DNA of 10,460 nt from an uncultured Oscillospiraceae bacterium (lineage in GTDB: Bacteria > Bacillota > Clostridia > Oscillospirales > Ruminococcaceae). This document shows positions 1 through 5,695 of this stretch, piece by piece (the stretch's first letter is position 1; the number at the start of each line of letters is the position of its first letter). The notes under the pieces were generated by a model. The model saw only the letters and a list, made by a program, of their open reading frames with translations, did no database searches and was not told the origin of the DNA. Position numbers and translations under genes: made by a program. Where the stretch lies: assembly GCA_910577365.1 (NCBI GenBank), contig CAJTMU010000079.1, positions 1 to 10,460 on the forward strand, written 5' to 3'.

Positions 1-319
1 CGCCGCTGTACATAACCACTCCGTTTATCCGCGTTACGGTCGGCGCAGGCTCGTCGCTGATGTGAAACTCTTCTGTTATCTCTCCCTCAGGAGCGTCCAG
101 CCTGACTGTGACAAATATCTCCGAGGCTGCCTCACGAAGTGCTTTCAGCTCCTTTTCGGTCAGCAGCCCGAAAATCACGTCCACCTCATATTTCCTGTTC
201 ACCAGATCAATAAGCAGATCTCCCTGCGTATTGTACCTCAGTTCCGTGCGCCGCGCCGCGCGCTGTATGTTAAGCTCCGTCACGTTGTCGAATACTGTAT
301 CGTTGATAGTTATCTCCAT
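1..319 (-). CDS. phage structural protein of unknown role, 3' end outside window
   Basis: The reading frame starts at the ATG at 319, preceded by an excellent AAGGAGGA ribosome site at 323-330, and stays open for 106 codons to the left edge. The protein begins MEITINDTVFDNVTELNIQR, then has a basic stretch (RAARR), a helical segment rich in Leu, Glu and Lys around residues 55-65, and a strand-rich part (EIFVTVRLDAPEG) around 66-80. There is no signal peptide or membrane segment. It is the last visible gene of the head operon, downstream of the connector and minor capsid genes, where A118-like phages carry tail-completion or tail genes, so a tail or tail-adaptor role is likely by position. I do not recognise the family. 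The 285-base gap upstream is unusual inside a late phage operon. Confidence 0.65.
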   Translation of the reverse strand, partial: MEITINDTVFDNVTELNIQRAARRTELRYNTQGDLLIDLVNRKYEVDVIFGLLTEKELKALREAASEIFVTVRLDAPEGEITEEFHISDEPAPTVTRINGVVMYSG

Positions 320-382
320 TTTTCCTCCTTATACGTTAAGAATATTCCATATATCAAGAACGCAAAGCATTCTTGATAGCCC

Positions 383-428
383 TCCGTGAAAGCTCTGCTC
401 TGCTGTCGCTAAGCTGCGCTTTCACGGA
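383..428. repeat. 11-bp inverted repeat (hairpin)
   Basis: TCCGTGAAAGC at 383-393 is perfectly complementary to GCTTTCACGGA at 418-428, with a 24-base loop. No T-run follows on either side, so it is not a standard intrinsic terminator. Its right arm forms the edge of R1 copy 1, and CCGTGAAA (on the minus strand) recurs in R1 copy 3, so the hairpin may be part of that element. Confidence 0.6.
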
Positions 429-488
429 TGCATGCGGAAAAATCATGCACGGGCGGTCAGTTTACACCTGCTTTCAGCGCGTTTGCCA
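413..488 (-). repeat. dispersed repeat R1, copy 1 (inside phage operon)
   Basis: Read on the minus strand, the core is TGACCGCCCGTGCATGATTT, followed by a CGCATG block and then CCGTGAAA. The same order of blocks appears at 5131-5184 and 10242-10348. Upstream of the core, a GCTGAAA...CTGACCGCCC block also matches copy 3. This copy lies between two phage genes, the other two in host intergenic DNA. Repeat boundaries are by eye. Confidence 0.6.
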
Positions 489-604
489 CGTAATTTCTGT
501 GTTTTTTTGGTTAATGCTCCGGAGTCCTTATTTTCCCGTAAAGTATGCAGAATTGTGCTTCCAAACAGACGCATCCTTTGACACGGTATCGTGAAAACCT
601 CGAC

Positions 605-766
605 TCACCTATCTCTGCGTGCCTTTTTAGAATTATACTGTCTTTCAAGCTCTCTGCTGCCCTGTCTTATCAGCTTTGCGAGGTTATAGCTTTCTCTTAC
701 CGCCGACATTCCAGTGCCTATTGCTTCCTTTCCGCTGCCGTTTTGAGTTTGCCGTTCCTTTTCCAA
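605..766 (-). CDS. small basic phage protein, 53 aa, TTG start
   Basis: This short gene begins with TTG at 766, preceded by a textbook GGAGGTGA ribosome site with 7 bases between GGAGG and the start. It lies 12 bases after the stop of the minor capsid gene, which places the ribosome site almost at that stop and suggests coupled translation. The product is a highly charged, helical protein (starts MEKERQTQNGSGKEAIG, ends with a KKARRDR-like tail) with no cysteine, signal peptide or membrane segment. The C-terminal half reads like one basic amphipathic helix (YNLAKLIRQGSRELERQY). Position between head-closure and tail-side genes suggests a small head-tail joining or assembly factor; this is inference, and I do not recognise the family. 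There is no ATG in frame near the ribosome site. Confidence 0.6.
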   Translation of the reverse strand: MEKERQTQNGSGKEAIGTGMSAVRESYNLAKLIRQGSRELERQYNSKKARRDR

Positions 767-778
767 GCGCTCACCTCC

Positions 779-1120
779 CTACCCCATAAAATGCCCACCT
801 ATCTTGCGTGCGGTTATCGTATAATGATGCGGGTCAACGGCGCAATAGCGCTTTACCTTGATTATTTCAAACCTTTCCCCACAGTATTCCGCCTGCATTC
901 CTGCAGAAAAATCCACAAGGCTCGGACGGGAATTCTCACAGTCGTAATAAATTATTATTTCTGTGGTATCCCGCGTATGCGACGAGTTATAATCCGTCAC
1001 CGAATTTGTTCTGTCCACTCTGACGTTTACTATCTCCGTTTCCCTGTATCCCGAAATCGTAGGTTCAAGCAGCGTTATCGAATCACCGAGAAGCTCGTCA
1101 GGAATAGGCATTATCTTCAT
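779..1120 (-). CDS. phage minor capsid / head-closure protein (Minor_capsid_1-like)
   Basis: The product is 113 residues. It starts MKIMPIPDELLGDSITLLEP, has a middle IIIYYDCENSRP motif and ends with a HHYTITARKIGG-like strand. This layout (N-terminal proline-rich lead, YDC-NSRP, a G-E-x-F-E-I strand, HHYE/T near the end) is what I know from the putative minor capsid proteins of A118-like and lactococcal siphophages, which sit at the neck between connector and tail. The ATG at 1120 was chosen over an in-frame ATG at 1150 because GGGGGTGA lies directly before it and because it overlaps the stop of the upstream connector gene (ATGA, 4 bases), a coupling signal. A further in-frame ATG at 1111 is possible but lacks its own ribosome site. 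Confidence 0.72.
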   Translation of the reverse strand: MKIMPIPDELLGDSITLLEPTISGYRETEIVNVRVDRTNSVTDYNSSHTRDTTEIIIYYDCENSRPSLVDFSAGMQAEYCGERFEIIKVKRYCAVDPHHYTITARKIGGHFMG

Positions 1121-1629
1121 TCTCTCACCCCCACTGCTCCGAAAAGACATCCAGCTGCTCTGAGCAGCTTTATCACCGTTGTATTCGTTTCAAATGGCTG
1201 TATTATCGCTTCATCGCTTTTACCCGCGCCGTTTGAACTGCTTCCCGAGCTGCTGCCGGAACTGTTCCCCGAACTGGAGCCGGAAGACACCGAGTATGAG
1301 AAATCACCTATAGTTACCTTTTCTGAGCTTTCGCTGCTCTGAGAGCTGCCCGAGCTTTCGCTGCCGCTCTCACTTTCAGAGCCGCCGCATATCTCCGCGC
1401 GTGATGTCTCATATCTGAGCATAGCCTGAGCCTGAAATCCGCATGCCTGCTTGACATATTCCGAGGGTATACCACCCCTTTGAACGGTTCGAGCCGCCGC
1501 TCCGTCCGTAAGACCATTCAAAACGTATTCCGCGCGCTTAAGGCAGTTTATCAGCAATTTTTCCGCACCCTGCGTAGACTCGCCCCCGTCAAATCCCAGC
1601 GCCAGATACTCCTCCTTCGTCAATATCAT
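1117..1629 (-). CDS. phage head-tail connector protein with Ser/Gly linkers
   Basis: The 170-residue product begins MILTKEEYLALGFDGGE and continues with a helical N-terminal half (residues 20-80: AEKLLINCLKRAEYVLNGLT and a helix containing YVKQACGFQAQAM). This matches gp6-like (SPP1 gp15 / HK97 gp6) connectors, which form the ring below the portal. The family's short motif with IGD is present as VTIGDFSYSV at 105-114. It is flanked by two low-complexity stretches: Ser/Glu/Gly at 82-103 and Ser/Gly at 115-136. The C-terminal helix (residues 150-165, VIKLLRAAGCLFGAVG) would enter the portal/neck in known structures. The start at 1629 follows AAGGGGGT; an upstream in-frame ATG at 1659 lies inside a strong hairpin. 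The stop overlaps the next gene by 4 bases. Confidence 0.72.
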   Translation of the reverse strand: MILTKEEYLALGFDGGESTQGAEKLLINCLKRAEYVLNGLTDGAAARTVQRGGIPSEYVKQACGFQAQAMLRYETSRAEICGGSESESGSESSGSSQSSESSEKVTIGDFSYSVSSGSSSGNSSGSSSGSSSNGAGKSDEAIIQPFETNTTVIKLLRAAGCLFGAVGVRE

Positions 1630-1655
1630 TATGTACCCCCTTCGGCGTTCTTGTA

Positions 1656-1684
1656 TCACGGAGCGCTCAGCGGGCGCTCCGTGA
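1656..1684. promoter_or_regulatory. intercistronic 11-bp hairpin after the capsid gene
   Basis: TCACGGAGCGC at 1656-1666 pairs perfectly with GCGCTCCGTGA at 1674-1684 around a 7-base loop. It falls in the 68-base space between the capsid stop and the connector start. No T-run follows on the minus strand, so full termination is unlikely. Such a hairpin could protect the 3' end of the capsid message or cause partial read-through, giving more capsid than connector. That role is inferred. Confidence 0.6.
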
Positions 1685-1697
1685 CCTATACGAACAC

Positions 1698-2588
1698 TTA
1701 TTCCGATATGCTGACCGCTATTGCCGCCTTTTTGTTATCAGGAACAAAAAGGTCGTGATACTTCCGATAATCTATATCCCACGCGTCGGCAAACTGATTT
1801 GCCTCAGGAGTGATTATCTTCACGTTGTCTGTCTTGGAAACCGCTATGGGAGCGCTTCTTGGGCAGATTATCCAGTTTATGCTTTTTGCCGCCGCTGTGG
1901 GAGCGAATCCGCCGTCACCGCCCGTGTTAAACGTATACGCGGATTTCATTCTGGCAGATGGCACTGGAATTATGGGCACTCCGGTAATAGATTTCACTGT
2001 CAGGTCGAGCGCTCCCTGAGAGAACTGCACGCAGTCGACGGCGCACGCAAGTTCTCCCGAAAGCATTATCATATCATAAACGGGACGCGACATCACGATA
2101 ACGTTATCCCCCTCGCCGCCGGTAAGATCGCACACCTGACTGAGCTGCCCGAGAAGCTCGGAGAGCGCCGTGGACTTCACCGCAGTATAGCTTTTCTTTA
2201 TCCCCGCCGCCGCGGCGAGCTTGGAATAGCGGTACGCATCTATCTCGGGAATGACCCTTGTGCGCTGGAACTCTGCCGCGACGTTTGCCGCCGCCAGTCC
2301 GAATCCACTCTCGTCCACGTCCACCGCATCTATCCTGAAGCGCCTTCCTCTGTCCTGCGAAAGAGTGAACGTTTCAAACGAGTAGGTCACCGCGCCTCCC
2401 GTATAACCCTCGTCGCGACTATAGCTGCCAAGCCCCTGAAGGGACATTTTGGGCATTTTTATCTCGCTTCCTCCATTATATATCACCTGAGAAGCGTTCT
2501 CCTCCATCCATCCCGATGTGCAGCCCTCGATAACCTGCTTATCCAGCTCCTGCTGAAATACTTTTGCATATTCAATTGTATTTGACAT
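1698..2588 (-). CDS. phage major capsid protein (HK97 fold)
   Basis: The product is 296 residues, begins MSNTIEYAKVFQQELDKQ and reads as an HK97-fold coat protein of the A118/SPP1-like type: an N-terminal arm, a glycine-rich E-loop region (residues 40-75, containing IKMPKMSLQGLGSY), an aromatic-rich strand (TYSFETFTLSQDRGRRF), the long spine helix (about 95-125, ANVAAEFQRTRVIPEIDAYR), a P-domain helix after SALSELL, and an A-domain ending near FVPDNKKAAIAV. It would form the shell of the capsid. The ATG at 2588 is preceded by AGGAGGT with 5 bases between, as expected for a highly expressed structural gene. It lacks an obvious prohead protease partner or a cleaved delta domain, which fits the separate small scaffold gene upstream. 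A strong hairpin follows its stop. Confidence 0.85.
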   Translation of the reverse strand: MSNTIEYAKVFQQELDKQVIEGCTSGWMEENASQVIYNGGSEIKMPKMSLQGLGSYSRDEGYTGGAVTYSFETFTLSQDRGRRFRIDAVDVDESGFGLAAANVAAEFQRTRVIPEIDAYRYSKLAAAAGIKKSYTAVKSTALSELLGQLSQVCDLTGGEGDNVIVMSRPVYDMIMLSGELACAVDCVQFSQGALDLTVKSITGVPIIPVPSARMKSAYTFNTGGDGGFAPTAAAKSINWIICPRSAPIAVSKTDNVKIITPEANQFADAWDIDYRKYHDLFVPDNKKAAIAVSISE

Positions 2589-2645
2589 ATTTTACCTCCT
2601 ATTTAAAATCATTTTCTGAACCGCAAGTCCATGCTTTGCAAGGAC

Positions 2646-2813
2646 TTTAGCCCTTATATAAAGCGTTGTTCTAATCCAACTTATTTAATTTTGAAATTTT
2701 TTCGACCCGCCTAAGACAGCAACACTCCGCTTCGCTCCGTATTTCTGTCTTAGGCTCTCTCAAAAATTTCCTGCGTCAACTTTGCGTTGCGACAGCTTTT
2801 TCTACAAACTGAA
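2646..2813 (+). repeat. 168-base repeat R2, copy A
   Basis: It aligns over its whole length, with few indels, to the reverse complement of 4852-5019. Shared blocks include TTGAAATTTTTTC, CTAAGA-AGCAACACT, CTTTCAAAAATTTCCTG (with one change), TTTGCGTTGC and CTTTTTCTACAA; about three quarters of bases agree by eye. The middle forms a stem GCCTAAGACAG (2709-2719) with CTGTCTTAGGC (2745-2755). Copy B keeps this stem despite base changes, which points to a selected structure. Confidence 0.75.
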
Positions 2814-2883
2814 GTTCCTGACTTGCGAGGACTTGCTATCTCTTTGCGAATACTTTGTATTTGCTACCCTTTAAAGTCCGTCC

Positions 2884-2938
2884 GTTTCGGCCGATTCGGG
2901 GGCAATACCCGTGAGCCTGCCCGAAATCTCGCCGAAAC
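2884..2938. repeat. long two-part hairpin
   Basis: GTTTCGGC at 2884-2891 pairs with GCCGAAAC at 2931-2938. Inside it, GATTCGGGGGCA pairs imperfectly with TGCCCGAAATC, giving a stem of roughly 17 pairs with small bulges and a 13-base loop. It lies 47 bases after the scaffold stop (minus-strand direction). No T-run follows, so it may slow or protect transcripts rather than end them. Confidence 0.55.
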
Positions 2939-2985
2939 AACAGACCTTTATATATGTAAACCCTCCATCCCACCCTTTTGATTCA

Positions 2986-3348
2986 CTACTTTTTGGCAAA
3001 TATGCTTCTTATAGCCGCAAATCCGTCGTCGCTTCCGCCGCTTTGTGCGGAAAACTGAGGAAGCTCACGCCTGACAGCCTTTAGGTGCGGATATTCCGCC
3101 ACCACTTCCGCCGCAGCTTCGGCAGGTGTATTTCCCGCTTTGCATAAGCCCTCCGCGAGCCTTGCACCCTCTTCTAAGCACTCTTTATCCGCTCCCGCCA
3201 AAAGCAGCTCCAGCCTAACCATGACATTTTCAAGCTGTTTGGTAAGTTCCGCTATCCGCTCCTCTGCGCTGTTAGAAACGCTCTCCTTTGTTTCCTCGGC
3301 GCCATCAACTGCCTCAAACTGCTCAGAAAACTCCTCTTTAATTTCCAT
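2986..3348 (-). CDS. phage scaffolding protein (small, acidic, coiled-coil)
   Basis: The product is 120 residues from the ATG at 3348. It starts MEIKEEFSEQFEAVDGAEE, very acidic, followed by a heptad-like coiled coil (about 28-55, ERIAELTKQLENVMVRLELL), a helical middle and a C-terminal FAAIRSIFAKK helix with a basic end. Acidic N-terminus, central coiled coil, basic C-terminal helix and a place between portal and capsid are the hallmarks of siphophage internal scaffolds, whose C-terminal basic helix binds the coat protein. The frame is open upstream to 3411, but the ATG at 3348 overlaps the portal stop by 11 bases, so coupled translation is likely. An AAAGGAG lies 23 bases further up, which is too far for this ATG; a GTG (3372) in frame is too close to it. 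The exact start is therefore uncertain. Confidence 0.68.
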   Translation of the reverse strand: MEIKEEFSEQFEAVDGAEETKESVSNSAEERIAELTKQLENVMVRLELLLAGADKECLEEGARLAEGLCKAGNTPAEAAAEVVAEYPHLKAVRRELPQFSAQSGGSDDGFAAIRSIFAKK

Positions 3349-4708
3349 TGTGTTCTTGTCCGTAAAAATCACTCCTTTCCATACTCCGCGCTTCATCAAG
3401 CGAAACGCCATAGATCTGTGAGATTGCTCTCACTCTTGAAATGATACCCGCATTGTAAAGGCTAACCGCTCTTTCTATGCGAGTACCCTCATCCTCACAT
3501 ACGCCGTCCGCGAACACAAGGCTTACTTTTTCTGAAGCTCCCGCACTTAGCTGCCCCGACATCTTTCCGAGTATACATATATTTTCCGCCGCCTGAGCAA
3601 GACACTCTGCTATACGCTTTCTGTAAAACCCGCGCGTTCTGTAAGTCCGGCTGTCGCGGCTCACTACCTCCGTAGCAGTTTTAATCGTTCCGTTTTTGTA
3701 TGAAAGCGCTCCCTCTGAAAGCCCCACCTGCATGCACAATATATCAAGCAGCGCACCAAGTGCCTCCGTATGCTCCGTTACTCTGAGCGTTGCGGTGTTG
3801 TCGGTTATCCTAAGCTCCTCCGCATCCGTTGTGGACAGCGCCTGAAATACTTCGTCATTCACATCGAAATACCGCTTCAGTTCGCCGTTTTCATCATACT
3901 CGCCCCTGATAGCGTAATAGGGAACGATTATCCTCTTTCTACCCAGAACAAACTCTCTGTTAAGACTGTCGAATATCGTATCAATGCTTTTCAGCGTATC
4001 CTCCGCACCTGCGAAAACCGAAGCACCAAGAGGCGGACACTTCGGAACATTCCCGCTGCCTGTGCCAAGATATACAAACAGCGGTTTGGTCAGACCCTTT
4101 ATAACGCTTCTTTCCATAAGCTCAGGCAGAACATCCTTAATTTCCGCTTTTCCGCCGTTCTCCGTAAACAGTCTGTTTTCCGTAACGCAGCCGTCATGTG
4201 TAAGCTCCTGCGTTTCCGCAAGGATATAGCTTTTCCCGTTCTGCGAGAGACGCGAACCGAAAGCCGCTCCGCTTATACCTCTTCCGTCCCAGCAAGTGGG
4301 CACAAAGCGGTCTGCCGTTATAAGATCGACCTTTATCCCGCCATCCCAATAGACCTTGACCGCCCCACCGCCAAGCGCGAACACCTTCTCCAGAAAATCA
4401 GGAAATCTGTCAGCGAAGCTGTTCTCTCTCAGCACACGCTCCACAAAATCTTCCGTTTCCTTGTCGCTGGAAACAAGCTGTGTTCCCTCCGTAAAGCAAA
4501 GCCGTGAAAGCTCTGCACATACCGCCTTTGCAGCGTTCAGCGCCGCGACCTTCCTCATTCCGCCGTTGATTCCGCCGCGTCTTGTATAGCGCCATTCGCC
4601 TCCGCCGCGGTAGATATCCTCCCACCGTGCCAGCTCACCTGCGTAAAACGCCGATAACAGAGGGCTTTGATTTTTCTTTTTTGTAAACAATAATTCTCTT
4701 ATTCCCAT
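3338..4708 (-). CDS. phage portal protein (A118 / SPP1 gp6 type)
   Basis: The 456-residue product begins MGIRELLFTKKKNQSPLLSA and has the order of segments expected of A118-family portals: a helical N-terminal clip of a WEDIYRGG type near residue 32, a segment ending NAAKAVCAELSRLCFTE (about 58-74), a strand-rich wing (GGAVKVYWDGGIKVDLI and VPTCWDGRGI), the stem/crown region with SIDTIFDSLNREFVLGRKRI (about 240-260), and a helical C-terminus ending GVSLDEARSMERSDFYG. It is the dodecameric ring through which DNA enters and leaves the capsid. AGGAGG precedes the ATG with a 4-base gap. Its stop lies inside the scaffold gene. In A118-like phages the large terminase is directly upstream and a MuF-like minor capsid gene often directly downstream; neither is here. 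No frameshift or internal stop is seen. Confidence 0.88.
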   Translation of the reverse strand: MGIRELLFTKKKNQSPLLSAFYAGELARWEDIYRGGGEWRYTRRGGINGGMRKVAALNAAKAVCAELSRLCFTEGTQLVSSDKETEDFVERVLRENSFADRFPDFLEKVFALGGGAVKVYWDGGIKVDLITADRFVPTCWDGRGISGAAFGSRLSQNGKSYILAETQELTHDGCVTENRLFTENGGKAEIKDVLPELMERSVIKGLTKPLFVYLGTGSGNVPKCPPLGASVFAGAEDTLKSIDTIFDSLNREFVLGRKRIIVPYYAIRGEYDENGELKRYFDVNDEVFQALSTTDAEELRITDNTATLRVTEHTEALGALLDILCMQVGLSEGALSYKNGTIKTATEVVSRDSRTYRTRGFYRKRIAECLAQAAENICILGKMSGQLSAGASEKVSLVFADGVCEDEGTRIERAVSLYNAGIISRVRAISQIYGVSLDEARSMERSDFYGQEHNGN

Positions 4709-4744
4709 TTATCCTCCTGATTTAAAAGAATTTTCCGCACCGCA

Positions 4745-5034
4745 CAGACACTATGTGTTTGCACTATATGGTGTATACAAATTCAGAAAAGAGCGAATTT
4801 TTAATGCAAAATTTTAATAATGAATAAATTACCGCATAAACACAATATGTATTCAGCTTGTAGAAAAAGTTGCTGCAACGCAAATTTAACTCAGGAAATT
4901 TTTGAAAGAGCCTAAAAAGCAATTCAGAGCAAAACAAAGTGTTGCTTTCTTAGACGAGTAGAAAAAATTTCAAATTTAAATTAATCAGCTTAGATCAACA
5001 CCTTATATACAGGCTGTAAATACTATATGTATTT
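4745..5034. promoter_or_regulatory. cluster of short AT-rich palindromes upstream of the portal
   Basis: Related dyads occur at 5018-5034 (AAATACTATATGTATTT, perfect 6+5+6), 4838-4854 (AAACACAATATGTATTC, imperfect), 4761-4773 (around CACTATATGGTG) and 4748-4759 (around CACTATGTG). The shared pattern is roughly AxAC-TATAT-GTxTT. Repeated dyads before the first gene of a phage operon could bind a regulator, but the best one overlaps the edge of R2 copy B, so they may simply be repeat parts. Confidence 0.3.
4852..5019 (-). repeat. 168-base repeat R2, copy B (inverted)
   Basis: Read on the minus strand this matches copy A at 2646-2813. The central stem is retained with different bases: TCTAAGAAAGCAA opposite TTGCTTTTTAGG, where copy A has CCTAAGACAG opposite CTGTCTTAGG. 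The two copies face each other and bracket exactly the portal and scaffold genes. No open reading frame of note and no target-site duplication are visible at its ends. Confidence 0.75.
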
Positions 5035-5130
5035 TAAGGTTTTTTGATGAAATCAGCGGAAATTTTGCCTCAATTTCGCCTTTAAGCGGGTTTACAAATA
5101 TAATATAGCCCATTGGTCAGGCTCCACTCC

Positions 5131-5184
5131 GCTGCATTTCAACAACGGTATGCGAAAAAATCATTCGTGGGCGGTCGATAAACG
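5131..5184 (-). repeat. dispersed repeat R1, copy 2
   Basis: The minus-strand core is CGACCGCCCACGAATGATTT, followed by TTTTCGCATACC and GTTGAAATGCAGC, in the same order as copies 1 and 3. The similarity is lower upstream of the core. It lies between the portal and the citrate synthase promoter. Confidence 0.55.
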
Positions 5185-5431
5185 TGCAAATTTTGCGTCG
5201 TTACCCGCAATATTTGCGTTGCTCAAAGCTGTTTTCATCGCCTCCTTCCCGCTGAAATCATAATACACCATACCCAACTGCAAAAAACTGCATAGTTTTC
5301 AATTTTCCCAAAAATATTTTTGCTCCTTCCTATTCCGCATGACAGCGCGGAATATTCTCTACATAACATATGAAATTAAAATAAAAATTTTAAGAAAAAC
5401 ACATTTTATATGTAAACTTTTTTAAATCCGC

Positions 5432-5460
5432 TTGACGTTTTTAGACAGATGTGATATAAT
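5432..5460 (+). promoter_or_regulatory. sigma-A promoter of citrate synthase
   Basis: TTGACG at 5432-5437 and TATAAT at 5455-5460 are 17 bases apart, with a TGTGA just before the -10. Transcription would begin near 5467, leaving a leader of about 230 bases before the citrate synthase start. Confidence 0.75.
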
Positions 5461-5466
5461 TAAAGT

Positions 5467-5695
5467 GGATAGCTTGGTGAAAAAAATGTTTGGTACTCAT
5501 GCACCCAATTATTGAAAGCTCATCAAAAACAGTCATCTAATGCAGTAAAAGCTTTATCCACATACCGCCCACAAACAAATTTCCCGAAAGCTTTCGTAAA
5601 AGCGTAACGGAGCTTAAACCGAACGGAGCTTTTGCAGGAGAAAAGACGGGCTAAGCTCAACCGGTTCGGGGAACTCAAATCAAAATAAGGAGAAG
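5467..5695 (+). promoter_or_regulatory. long structured 5' leader of citrate synthase
   Basis: The leader contains seven AGCT sites, a direct repeat AACGGAGCTT at 5606-5615 and 5622-5631, and competing stems. GAGCTT (5626-5631) can pair with AAGCTC (5653-5658) inside an outer CCGAAC/GTTCGG stem, or GCTTTTGC can pair with GTAAAAGC upstream, which excludes the first fold. A possible 9-codon leader peptide (5486-5515, MFGTHAPNY) follows GGTGA. This could be an attenuator or RNA switch; I recognise no known riboswitch class. A weak R1-like core (ACCGCCCAC) is at 5563-5571. Confidence 0.4.

Larger units (their letters stand above)
320..604. other. structured intergenic gap inside the phage operon
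   Basis: These 285 bases separate the 53-codon gene from the next phage gene. They hold an 11-bp hairpin (383-428), a copy of the dispersed repeat called R1 here (413-488), and the ribosome site of the gene starting at 319. A 43-codon minus-strand frame (574-443) is open but has a poor ribosome site and ends inside the repeat. I see no convincing gene. Confidence 0.6.
2589..2985. other. structured non-coding gap between scaffold and capsid genes
   Basis: Late head genes of tailed phages usually abut, but here 397 bases without a credible gene separate scaffold and capsid. The gap holds repeat R2 copy A (2646-2813), a small inverted repeat AAGTCC/GGACTT near 2626-2647, a hairpin GCGAATAC/GTATTTGC at 2846-2864 and a long hairpin at 2884-2938. 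The capsid ribosome site is at its left end. A 64-codon plus-strand frame (2787-2981) is built from the repeats and has no family likeness. Confidence 0.65.
4709..5431. other. long intergenic region upstream of the portal
   Basis: No terminase or other recognisable gene occurs in this stretch. It holds the portal ribosome site, operator-like palindromes (4745-5034), R2 copy B (4852-5019), R1 copy 2 (5131-5184) and an 8-bp hairpin TATTCCGC/GCGGAATA (5331-5354). A 25-codon minus-strand frame (5238-5161) has GGAAGGAGG just before its ATG but ends inside R1. I found no consensus promoter pointing at the portal. Confidence 0.6.

Noticed and set aside
443..574. 43-codon minus-strand frame (MRLFGSTILHTLRENKD...)
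   Set aside because: It follows the 53-codon gene and has some coding appearance, but the AAAGG lies directly against the ATG, the end is made by repeat R1, and I recognise no homologue.
545..1342. 265-codon open frame on the plus strand
   Set aside because: It lies antisense to the connector and minor capsid genes, has no ribosome site, and its repetitive Leu-Pro-Glu-Leu tail is the complement of the serine-rich linker.
1755..2585. 276-codon open frame on the plus strand
   Set aside because: It is fully antisense to the major capsid gene, which has clear family character and a strong ribosome site; the Arg- and His-rich product looks like a shadow.
3770..4507. 245-codon open frame on the plus strand
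   Set aside because: Antisense to the portal gene, with no ribosome site or family likeness.
2646..5019. R2 pair as the ends of a transposon carrying portal and scaffold
   Set aside because: There is no transposase between the copies, no visible target duplication, and the copies differ too much for a recent insertion.
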